DNA of 13,940 nt, taken from positions 1 to 13,940 of the forward strand of contig CALKVC010000231.1 of NCBI GenBank assembly GCA_937996595.1, written 5' to 3'. The first letter of the stretch is position 1. Each line of letters begins with the position of its first letter. Made by a program: the position numbers and the translations under genes. A model generated the notes under the pieces. The model was given only the letters and a program-made list of their open reading frames with translations, searched no databases and had not been told where the DNA came from. Shown here one piece after another: positions 6,783-13,940 of this stretch. This DNA comes from an uncultured Chitinophagaceae bacterium. Lineage in GTDB: Bacteria; Bacteroidota; Bacteroidia; Chitinophagales; Chitinophagaceae.

Positions 6783-6813
6783 AAAAAAAGGGCCGTCTGA
6801 TTCAGACGGCCCC
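6783..6813 (-). terminator. Rho-independent terminator after atpA
   Basis: Plus 6790-6800 and 6802-6812 are perfect inverted copies (GGGCCGTCTGA / TCAGACGGCCC). Allowing a 5-base loop, this is a 9-bp GC-rich stem. Read on the minus strand it is followed at once by seven U (plus 6783-6789 are all A). It lies 23 bases beyond the atpA stop and is a textbook intrinsic terminator, so the atpA transcript should end here. Confidence 0.9.
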
Positions 6814-6835
6814 TATGCGTTTATGTTAAAAAAGC

Positions 6836-8413
6836 TTATTTATACTGTGCTGCCAGCCCTGTTGCCAGTTCTGTCATTTTTCTCAGGCCTTCATCCGGTA
6901 AATTACCTTTTTTGAACTCAGCCATTACTTCCGGAAGTTTATTTTCCATTTCCAGCAGGAAGTGTTCTTCAAAAGCTTTCACTTTTTGAACAGCGATGTT
7001 TTTTAGCAGCCCCTGTGTTCCCAGGTATATGATGGCAACCTGCTTTTCTACTGTGAATGGCGTGTATTGCGATTGTTTTAACACTTCCACGTTGCGGGCA
7101 CCTTTATCAATTACATTTTTGGTTGCCGCATCCAGGTCACCGCCAAATTTGGAAAACGCTTCCAGTTCGCGGTAAAGCGCCTGGTCAAGTTTTAATGTAC
7201 CTGCCACTTTTTTCATTGATTTGATCTGTGCATTACCCCCCACGCGGCTTACAGAGATACCTACGTTGATGGCAGGCCTGATACCGGCGTTAAACAGGTT
7301 ACCTTCCAGGAATATCTGTCCGTCTGTAATAGAGATAACGTTGGTAGGGATATAAGCGGAAACGTCACCGGCCTGAGTTTCAATAATCGGTAATGCAGTA
7401 AGTGAACCGCCGCCTTTTACCAAATGTTTAATAGAAGCAGGAAGGTCATTCATCTGCTGGGCTATTTCATCTTTGGATACCACTTTGGCAGCCCTTTCCA
7501 GCAAACGGCTGTGCAGGTAAAATACGTCACCCGGATAGGCTTCACGTCCCGGCGGGCGGCGCAGCAGCAATGATACCTCACGGTAAGCCACCGCCTGTTT
7601 AGACAGGTCATCATAAATGATAAGCGCAGGCCTTCCGGTATCCCTGAAGAATTCACCGATGGCAGCTCCGGCAAATGGTGCGTAGAACTGTAACGGGGCC
7701 GGATCGGAAGCAGATGCGGATACAATGGTTGTATATGCCATAGCACCATATTCTTCCAGGGTTTTCATGATACCAGCAATGGTAGAAGCTTTCTGGCCGA
7801 TAGCCACATAAATACAGTATACTGGTTTTCCGGCATCAAAAAATTCTTTCTGGTTGATGATGGTATCTATGGCGATGGCTGTTTTACCGGTCTGGCGGTC
7901 GCCTATGATCAGTTCACGCTGGCCCCGGCCGATGGGTATCATCGCATCAATCGCTTTAATACCGGTTTGAAGCGGTTCTTTAACCGGTTCCCTGAAAATT
8001 ACACCCGGTGCTTTACGCTCCAGTGGCATTTCGTATAATTCACCTTTAATAGGGCCTTTTCCGTCAATCGGGTTGCCCAATGTATTGATTACACGTCCGC
8101 TCATGCCTTCTCCTACTTTGATTGAGGCAATCTGGCCGGTACGTTTTACTTTGTCGCCTTCTTTGATACCGCTGCTATCACCCATTAATACCACACCCAC
8201 ATTATCTTCTTCCAGGTTTAGGGCAATCGCCTTAACGCCATTGTCAAACTCTACCAGCTCTCCTGAACGAACATCATTCAATCCATATACACGGGCAATA
8301 CCATCACCCACCTGCAAAACAGTTCCTACTTCTTCCAAACTCGCTCCTGCATTGAAATTGCTTAATTGCTGCCGGAGGATCGCTGAAATCTCATCTGGTT
8401 TAATTTCTACCAT
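6836..8413 (-). CDS. atpA: F1Fo ATP synthase subunit alpha
   Basis: AtpA is the non-catalytic nucleotide-binding subunit of the F1 head; three copies alternate with beta at the inner face of the cytoplasmic membrane. The 525 residues are full length. Visible features are the N-terminal beta-barrel (about 28-97), the Walker A motif GDRQTGKT (171-178), IIYDDLSKQAVAYREVSLLL (starting at 265), RRPPGREAYPGDVFYLHSRLLERA (starting at 285), and VSRVGG with the arginine finger Arg390. Between the Walker B area and GSLTALPIIETQ there is a longer segment (SKDEIAQQMNDLPASIKHLVKGG) than in E. coli, which I recall as usual in Bacteroidota. The start is ATG at 8411-8413. The gene has its own promoter candidate (8498-8529), is followed by a strong terminator, and its upstream neighbour is divergent. 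It is thus monocistronic, with no atpH before it or atpG after it, which is unusual for this gene. Confidence 0.98.
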   Translation of the reverse strand: MVEIKPDEISAILRQQLSNFNAGASLEEVGTVLQVGDGIARVYGLNDVRSGELVEFDNGVKAIALNLEEDNVGVVLMGDSSGIKEGDKVKRTGQIASIKVGEGMSGRVINTLGNPIDGKGPIKGELYEMPLERKAPGVIFREPVKEPLQTGIKAIDAMIPIGRGQRELIIGDRQTGKTAIAIDTIINQKEFFDAGKPVYCIYVAIGQKASTIAGIMKTLEEYGAMAYTTIVSASASDPAPLQFYAPFAGAAIGEFFRDTGRPALIIYDDLSKQAVAYREVSLLLRRPPGREAYPGDVFYLHSRLLERAAKVVSKDEIAQQMNDLPASIKHLVKGGGSLTALPIIETQAGDVSAYIPTNVISITDGQIFLEGNLFNAGIRPAINVGISVSRVGGNAQIKSMKKVAGTLKLDQALYRELEAFSKFGGDLDAATKNVIDKGARNVEVLKQSQYTPFTVEKQVAIIYLGTQGLLKNIAVQKVKAFEEHFLLEMENKLPEVMAEFKKGNLPDEGLRKMTELATGLAAQYK

Positions 8414-8497
8414 AAAAATAAAATTGATTGGTTGATTTATGTTGGCTGCCTGGAATGGCTGTCAGGTTGACTTCCCTTCCAGTTTTAAAATTGGCTG

Positions 8498-8529
8498 CAA
8501 AGGTAGGGGAAGGTAGCCGGAATGGCAAA
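8498..8529 (-). promoter_or_regulatory. Candidate atpA promoter (-33 TTTG, -7 TACCTTTG)
   Basis: On the minus strand, a TTTG (plus 8526-8529) is followed after 20 bp by TACCTTTG (plus 8498-8505), matching the Bacteroidota sigma consensus TTG-N17-23-TAnnTTTG with correct spacing. The predicted start near 8492 gives a leader of roughly 80 bases. Its position in the divergent gap, pointing at atpA, supports it. No full TAnnTTTG match was found on the plus strand for the opposite gene. Confidence 0.55.
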
Positions 8530-8691
8530 AAAAACAGCGAATTTTAGATTATAAACATCCGGTTTATTTTCAAAGTTGCCCGATGTTTAAGCAATACCTC
8601 TTTTTATTATACCTCTGTTAAATAGAAACGGCAACATCCCTTTTTTTCTCTAATTTTAAACGCTCTTTTTTCTTAGTAAATAATAATATAA

Positions 8692-11682
8692 ATGAACATC
8701 CCTTTCTGTAAGTCACTCCTGGTAATAGTAATGACAATCGCATTATCTAATCCGGAAAGCGTATATGCCCAGCAGCATGAAGATCCCGACCTGCCTGCAT
8801 TACCCAACCGGTCATTGTCAAAGGAAGAATACCTCCAAAGAAGGGAACAGCATATCAGCAACCTCAGGGGAAACCAGTTTATTAATGAAAATACCTATAA
8901 CGCCCGAAAACTGGCTATTGAACAAAAAAATGACCAGGAGCGCCAACAGCAAACAAATACCTCGCTGATGATACTGGCGCCAAACTGGACAGAAATGGGT
9001 CCTTCCCCCATTCCAAACGGGCAAACAACCACCAACAGCGTGGCTGTAAGCGGCCGTGTTACGGCCATAGCCATACATCCTACAAATGCAAACCTGGTTT
9101 ATGTGGGTACAGCCAACGGGGGTGTTTATCGTACGGCTGATGGCGGAAACACCTGGACAGCCATTTTTGATGCCGCCCAGTCCCTGGCAATCGGGGCCCT
9201 GGCCCTGGCCCCATCCAATCCATCTATATTATATGTTGGTACAGGTGAAACAAACCTGTCAGCAGATTCATATGCTGGTATCGGCATTTACCGCATAGAT
9301 AATGCAGATGCGGCACCGGTACTGAACGGGCCAATCAATCCACCCATTTCCGGAACTACCTGTTTCTTTGGAAGGTCTGTGAGCAAAATCCTGGTAGACC
9401 CAGCCAATGCAGCAACAATCTATGTTTCCACCGGAACCGGGGTTATCGGTAACCCGAACGGAAGCCCCGGAGGAGGCACAGTTCCGCCACTAGGCAGAAG
9501 GGGCATTTACCGTTCAACCAATGCAACCGCTGCCGTAGGTTCAATCAGTTTTACAAAACTTGACATTACGGCGGTTAATGATAACCTCACCGTATTAGAT
9601 ATGGTGATGGAACCGGGCAACAGTGATGTAATTACCTGTTATGTATATGCCAGTGGCGGCGGTATCTATCGTACGGTAAATGCTTCCGCTGCAACGCCCG
9701 TTTTCACGCATCCGTATACAACGGCCAGTTCTGTGAGGGGTGAATTGGCGATTTCAAAAACAGGCGGAGCTGTAACCCTGTACTGTGCCAATGGAGAAAA
9801 CAGCAGCGGCAGGTTGTTACGTTCCTTTGATGCCGGCCAAACATGGACGGTTGCACCGGGTACCACCGGATTTTGCACAGGCCAGTGTTTTTATGATATT
9901 GCTATTGAAGTTGATCCAACTAACCAGGACAATGTATACATCGGCGGTTCATCCGGAAGTAATATTTTCAGAAGGTCAACCGACGGGTTAGCTACTATTC
10001 CGGTTTCATCAACAACCAACCTGCACGCTGATTGCCATGTTATTAAATGCGCTCCTTCTGCTCCGCAAACAATCTACCTGGGTTGCGACGGAGGTATTTA
10101 TAAATCTACCGATGGCGGGGTAAGCTGGGTTACCAAAAATACTGCCGGGTTTTCTGCCACCCAGTTTCAAAGCCTGGCTCTTCACCCGGTAGACCCCAAT
10201 TTTACCATTGGCGGTACGCAGGACAATGGTACCAATAAAATTAATCCCGACGGTACGCATACCCGTATTGACGGTGGCGACGGCGGATATGCATTGATAG
10301 ATCAGAACGCCACTGACAATACGAATGTTACCATGTATCATACTTATTATAATAATAGCAGCCAGGCCGGTTTTTCGCGGGCATTAACTTCTCCTGGAGG
10401 TTGGACGTACTTTGGGTGCGGCGGAACGGCAAATGGAATCGTTTGTCCAGGTTCAACTTTATTTTACGCACCAATGGCATTAGGCCCGGGAAACCCCAAT
10501 ACGGTTTATTTTGCTACAGACAGGTTATACAGATCGGCCGACAAAGGGGTAACCATGCCGCTAGTTAGCCAGGGCCCGGTAATTTCGGGCGTGCCAATTT
10601 CCAGTATTTCTATAGCAAAAACGGATGACAATGTACGTATTATCGGGTTTACCAATGGAAAGGTTTACAGCACTTTTACCGGGTCATCCGTGTTAAATGA
10701 TATTACCCCTGTGGGTTCTTCAGCTGTTCCGGTTGGCAGGGTAATGATTGACCCGGTTGATAAAAAGACAGCCTATGTAAGTTATGGAGGGTATGGCCTT
10801 GCTGCCGGCCGGCATGTATGGAAAACAACCAATTTGGATGCCGCTACCCCAACCTGGACAATTTCCGGTAATGGAATTCCCGATGTACCGGTAAATGCCA
10901 TGGCCATTGATCCCGGAAATACCAGTATCGTTTTTGCAGGTACAGATATAGGTGTATTTGTTTCAATTGATGCCGGTGCCACCTGGAATAGTTATAGTAC
11001 TGGCTTACCAGTAGTTCCTGTTTTTGATATGGCCGTACACCCGGTTACCAAAGCGCTCCGCATTGCCACCCATGGAAGGGGTTTCTGGCAATCAACTACT
11101 CCGGTTGTACCAGTAGAATACAATGGATTTTATGCTACAGCCAAAAGAAATGCCACCGTGCTGTTGGAATGGTTAACATCCAGCGAATCCAATAACAAAG
11201 GGTTCATTATAGAAAGAGCTATATACCTGGGGGCTAATATTGCGGGAGAATTTGAGGAAATAGGTTTCGTAAAAGGTAATGGAACGGTATCATCCCCTAA
11301 ACGATATGAGTTTACTGATGCCCCAACAGGTGGCAAAACGTTCATATACAGGTTGAAACAGGTTAATTATGATGGTTCGTACAAGTATTCTGACCAGCGT
11401 AAGGTAACACTTGCAGGCATAGATTATGCATTACATGATGTATACCCCAACCCCGTAACCGAAAATGCCATCATCCGCTTTCATTTGCCGGAAGCCGGGC
11501 ATACTCAAATTATTATATATAATATGGAAGGTAAAATGCAGGAAATCGTTTTTGATGATGTGATACAGCCGGGCATTTACCAGGTATCTGTAAACACGGG
11601 AAGGTTTTTACCAGGTACTTATATATATAAAATGGTAAGTCCGGGTTTTATTCATAGCAAACGGTTTGTAGTGTCCAGGTAA
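8692..11682 (+). CDS. Secreted Asp-box beta-propeller protein with T9SS type A sorting domain
   Basis: This 996-residue protein has a signal peptide (1-26, cleavage likely after SVYA). After a charged linker it contains repeats of the BNR/sortilin (VPS10-like) kind: YVGT.NGGVYRTADGGNTWT (137-156), RSFDAGQTWT (377-386), IYLGCDGGIYKSTDGGVSWV (461-480) and VFAGTDIGVFVSIDAGATWN (747-766). Each carries an Asp-box S/T-x-D-x-G-x-T/S-W. This predicts one or two beta-propellers over about 90-800, as in GH74-like or sortilin folds; no catalytic residue can be assigned. An FN3-like module follows (about 810-905). The C-terminus (917-996: YPNPV..., ...FLPGTYIYKM..., SKRFVVSR) is a typical T9SS type A sorting signal, so the protein is probably exported through the Sec and PorSS systems and released or anchored at the cell surface. 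Cys pairs CTGQC (395-399) and CHVIKC (448-453) could form disulfides outside the cell. Role is unknown: adhesion or polysaccharide binding are possibilities. Confidence 0.92.
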   Translation: MNIPFCKSLLVIVMTIALSNPESVYAQQHEDPDLPALPNRSLSKEEYLQRREQHISNLRGNQFINENTYNARKLAIEQKNDQERQQQTNTSLMILAPNWTEMGPSPIPNGQTTTNSVAVSGRVTAIAIHPTNANLVYVGTANGGVYRTADGGNTWTAIFDAAQSLAIGALALAPSNPSILYVGTGETNLSADSYAGIGIYRIDNADAAPVLNGPINPPISGTTCFFGRSVSKILVDPANAATIYVSTGTGVIGNPNGSPGGGTVPPLGRRGIYRSTNATAAVGSISFTKLDITAVNDNLTVLDMVMEPGNSDVITCYVYASGGGIYRTVNASAATPVFTHPYTTASSVRGELAISKTGGAVTLYCANGENSSGRLLRSFDAGQTWTVAPGTTGFCTGQCFYDIAIEVDPTNQDNVYIGGSSGSNIFRRSTDGLATIPVSSTTNLHADCHVIKCAPSAPQTIYLGCDGGIYKSTDGGVSWVTKNTAGFSATQFQSLALHPVDPNFTIGGTQDNGTNKINPDGTHTRIDGGDGGYALIDQNATDNTNVTMYHTYYNNSSQAGFSRALTSPGGWTYFGCGGTANGIVCPGSTLFYAPMALGPGNPNTVYFATDRLYRSADKGVTMPLVSQGPVISGVPISSISIAKTDDNVRIIGFTNGKVYSTFTGSSVLNDITPVGSSAVPVGRVMIDPVDKKTAYVSYGGYGLAAGRHVWKTTNLDAATPTWTISGNGIPDVPVNAMAIDPGNTSIVFAGTDIGVFVSIDAGATWNSYSTGLPVVPVFDMAVHPVTKALRIATHGRGFWQSTTPVVPVEYNGFYATAKRNATVLLEWLTSSESNNKGFIIERAIYLGANIAGEFEEIGFVKGNGTVSSPKRYEFTDAPTGGKTFIYRLKQVNYDGSYKYSDQRKVTLAGIDYALHDVYPNPVTENAIIRFHLPEAGHTQIIIYNMEGKMQEIVFDDVIQPGIYQVSVNTGRFLPGTYIYKMVSPGFIHSKRFVVSR

Positions 11683-12018
11683 TAAAAGGATCTTTATCGG
11701 GTGTAAATAATAGCTTTTTTCAATATTTTGTTTACCCGAAACAGTCATTTCCTTTATAGCTTATTTGAGTCAGGTACTGTTTTTAAAAAAAATATTGTAA
11801 TTTTCGCAATCAATTTTCTGTTTTTTATTACCAACTGCATGGGTTTTTAAAAAAGCAATAAAGTTGTGCTTCTTTACTCCCTGGGAAATGAACAATAAAT
11901 ATGCTAAAAAACATGTAGCCGGAAAAGCAGTAAAACCTTCTATTCTAACATTTCACCATACCATAACAACAACAATGCAGCATGGCTGTCAATTATCTAA
12001 ACATTTAACAAGGACATT
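11683..12018. other. Intergenic region between the two secreted-protein genes
   Basis: This gap of 336 AT-rich bases has no gene I can defend. A weak hairpin with a bulge (TCGGGTGTAAA at 11697-11707 with TTTACCCGA at 11731-11739, 23-base loop) could be an inefficient terminator for the preceding gene, but no T tract follows it. The only near matches to TAnnTTTG on the plus strand have one mismatch and no spaced TTG, for example TAAAGTTG at 11859-11866. A 44-codon ORF starts at 11888 and overlaps the next start codon; it is treated under findings. Confidence 0.6.
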
Positions 12019-13940
12019 ATGAAAAAAATTCTCCTTTTATTTTCCTTTTTACTCAGTTTTTTCCTTTCCGGCGCACAGGTAGGTGACGTGGAGAAAGCAA
12101 TGCAACTGGTTACAAAACATTATGAAACCATTGGCATTACAAAAGAGCAGTTGGCGAACATTAAAGTGAGCAGCTCTTATTTTAATGAAACAGCGGGCAC
12201 GCAGATGGTATACCTTATCCAGGTTTACAAGGGCCTGCCGGTTTATAACCAAATGCTGGTGCTTGCCTTTAAAGATGATAAAGTGGTATCTAATGCAGGT
12301 GCTTTCATACCAGACATGGGAAAAAGTACAGGTAATCAGTCTGCCTCACCAAGATTAACTTCTCTGGAAGCTATAAAAGCCGCGTTTGCAGAAAGCCGTA
12401 TTCCAATGCCGGCTTCAATGCCGCTGGCGGGAATTCTGGAAGGTGGAAGAAAACTTGATTATGGAATTATAAAAGGAGTTACAGAGCCCCTCACCACAGA
12501 ATTAATGTGGATGCCACTAGAAAAAGCAGGAAAGGTTTCGGTGAAACTTATCTGGGAAGTTCAGGTTGTTCCTGTTGGTAAATCAGACTGGTGGCTGATG
12601 CATATTGATGCAGTTACCGGGGAAATATTGGATAAGGCAAACCTTACTGTATTTGAAAGCCATAACAAACAGCATGACGAGTTTATTTCTTTTTATGGAA
12701 ATAAAGCCGGTAATAACAATCATCATGCGCATGAGCATAATGCCGGAAAGGGTACATTGTTTTTTGCGCCACCACCACCAACGGTTACCAGCGCCAATTA
12801 CAGGGTATTGCCTTTCCCGATTGAAAGCCCCAAGTATGGTTCAGTGGCAGAAGTTACCAACCCCTGGTTATTAGCAGGGCCAGGTAATAATGCCACAACA
12901 CATGGCTGGCATTTTGATGGTACCACAAACCATCAAGTGACCAGGGGAAATAATGTGTTTGCTTACCTGGATGCTGCAGGAAACAATACATCCAATGCAA
13001 CCACCAACTGGCCAGACACATCAACAACAAGCATACCGGCTTTAACATTCACACAGGCTCCTAATTTTAACCAGCAGCCCTCAACAGTGAATAACAAGAA
13101 GTTTGCCTTGAATAACCTTTTTTACTGGTCAAATATCATTCATGATTTGCTGTACCAATATGGCTTTACAGAAGCGGCCGGAAATTTCCAGGCAGATAAC
13201 ATAGGAAGGGGAGGTAACGGTAACGATTACCTGCAGGCAGAAGCCCAGGACGGATCTGGTACAAACAACGCAAATTTCAGTACGCCGGCGGATGGAAGCA
13301 GGCCCAGGATGCAGATGTTTATCTGGGATGGTAATCCGGCAAACACGAATGTTACCGTAAATGCGCCATTAACCATTGCAGGAACATATGCAGCAATAGA
13401 AAGCGGGTATAGTACCAATAATAAACTCGCTAACCTGGGTCCGGTAACCGGTGATGTGGTGTATTTCAATGATGCAGCCGGCGGAACGCATGAAGCTTGT
13501 AATGGCGCACCAACCAATAGCCTTACCGGAAAAATAGCATTGATAAACAGGGGTAACTGTACGTTTGTTATAAAAGCGGCAGCTGCACAGGCTGCCGGAG
13601 CCATCGGCATAATCATGATCAATAATGTTCCGGGCGACCCGATCATTATGGGTGGTACAGATAATACATTAACTATTCCTGCTGTTATGGTTACTGATGT
13701 TACCGGTGCCTTATTAGTAGCACAACTGGCCAATGGTGTTGTTAATGCAACATTAAATGGAACACCTAACCTGGATGGTGATGTTGACAACGGCATAGTA
13801 ACACATGAATTCGGCCATGGTGTGTCAAACCGGTTAACCGGCGGCCCGGCCGTTACAACCTGCCTGCAGAATGGCGAACAGGGCGGTGAAGGCTGGAGCG
13901 ATTACCTGTCATTGATGCTTACCACAAACTGGGCAACAGC
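12019..13940 (+). CDS. Fungalysin-type (M36) zinc metallopeptidase with PA insert, partial
   Basis: The frame is open from ATG at 12019 to the window end (640 codons) with no stop, so the C-terminus is missing. A signal peptide covers 1-19 (LSFFLSGA, then Q). The propeptide follows: an FTP-like region (about 40-100) and a PepSY-like region (about 170-205, IWEVQVVP...IDAVTGEIL). A His-rich patch HHAHEH lies near 233-238. The catalytic domain begins near YRVLPFPIESPKYG (262-275) and shows NNLFYWSNIIHDLLYQYGF (from 365), GRGGNGNDYLQAEAQDGSG, then PRMQMFIW (429-436). A PA (protease-associated) domain of about 140 residues (445-582) is inserted here. The zinc site HEFGH (His596, Glu597, His600) follows, with GEGWSD (ligand Glu624). 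The enzyme is presumably secreted, autoactivated by propeptide removal and acts on extracellular proteins. A T9SS sorting domain is expected beyond the window but is not seen. The start overlaps by four bases the end of a short upstream ORF. Confidence 0.93.
   Translation, partial: MKKILLLFSFLLSFFLSGAQVGDVEKAMQLVTKHYETIGITKEQLANIKVSSSYFNETAGTQMVYLIQVYKGLPVYNQMLVLAFKDDKVVSNAGAFIPDMGKSTGNQSASPRLTSLEAIKAAFAESRIPMPASMPLAGILEGGRKLDYGIIKGVTEPLTTELMWMPLEKAGKVSVKLIWEVQVVPVGKSDWWLMHIDAVTGEILDKANLTVFESHNKQHDEFISFYGNKAGNNNHHAHEHNAGKGTLFFAPPPPTVTSANYRVLPFPIESPKYGSVAEVTNPWLLAGPGNNATTHGWHFDGTTNHQVTRGNNVFAYLDAAGNNTSNATTNWPDTSTTSIPALTFTQAPNFNQQPSTVNNKKFALNNLFYWSNIIHDLLYQYGFTEAAGNFQADNIGRGGNGNDYLQAEAQDGSGTNNANFSTPADGSRPRMQMFIWDGNPANTNVTVNAPLTIAGTYAAIESGYSTNNKLANLGPVTGDVVYFNDAAGGTHEACNGAPTNSLTGKIALINRGNCTFVIKAAAAQAAGAIGIIMINNVPGDPIIMGGTDNTLTIPAVMVTDVTGALLVAQLANGVVNATLNGTPNLDGDVDNGIVTHEFGHGVSNRLTGGPAVTTCLQNGEQGGEGWSDYLSLMLTTNWAT

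Noticed and set aside
12605..12874. 89-codon plus-strand frame within the M36 gene
   Set aside because: It lies in another frame entirely inside the peptidase coding region and shows no recognisable features.
13227..13796. 189-codon minus-strand frame inside the M36 gene
   Set aside because: The plus-strand frame carries unmistakable M36 and PA motifs through the same DNA; the antisense frame shows no family features.

Overview
The window looks like chromosomal DNA from a member of the Bacteroidota, most likely the Chitinophagales/Chitinophagaceae. Three things point there. The two genes on the right encode exported proteins of the type IX secretion (T9SS) world, one with a clear type A C-terminal sorting domain. 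Several intergenic gaps carry the Bacteroidota -7 box TAnnTTTG. The housekeeping proteins (ClpP, AtpA, PurA) read like that phylum. This placement rests on pattern recognition; no search was run.

Layout: positions 12-8413 form one long minus-strand block of housekeeping genes. In transcription order these are atpA (ATP synthase alpha, with its own promoter candidate and a strong terminator), a membrane-bound YugP-type zinc peptidase, two consecutive clpP genes, clpX, a 457-bp gap holding a 24-bp tandem array and a REP/MITE-like inverted repeat, purA, a very acidic low-complexity protein, and pabB. The pabB reading frame loses its family similarity and stops within the first ~50 bases of the window. 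From 8692 onward transcription is divergent, on the plus strand: a 996-residue secreted beta-propeller (Asp-box) protein with a T9SS sorting domain, then a fungalysin-type M36 metallopeptidase with an inserted PA domain that runs off the right edge.

How they work together: ClpX plus two ClpP subunits make up a cytoplasmic AAA+ protease, and every catalytic and docking motif is intact in all three. PurA (AMP synthesis) and PabB (p-aminobenzoate for folate) are unrelated metabolic genes sharing the strand. atpA stands apart from the other F1Fo genes. The two plus-strand genes are probably cell-surface or secreted proteins for extracellular degradation or adhesion.

I found no tRNA, rRNA, CRISPR array, IS transposase or phage gene. 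The points most worth a second look are the composite repeat between clpX and purA, the tandem divergent clpP pair, the isolated atpA, the truncated pabB end, and the short ORF that overlaps the M36 start codon. I see no convincing evidence for a wholly new biological system.
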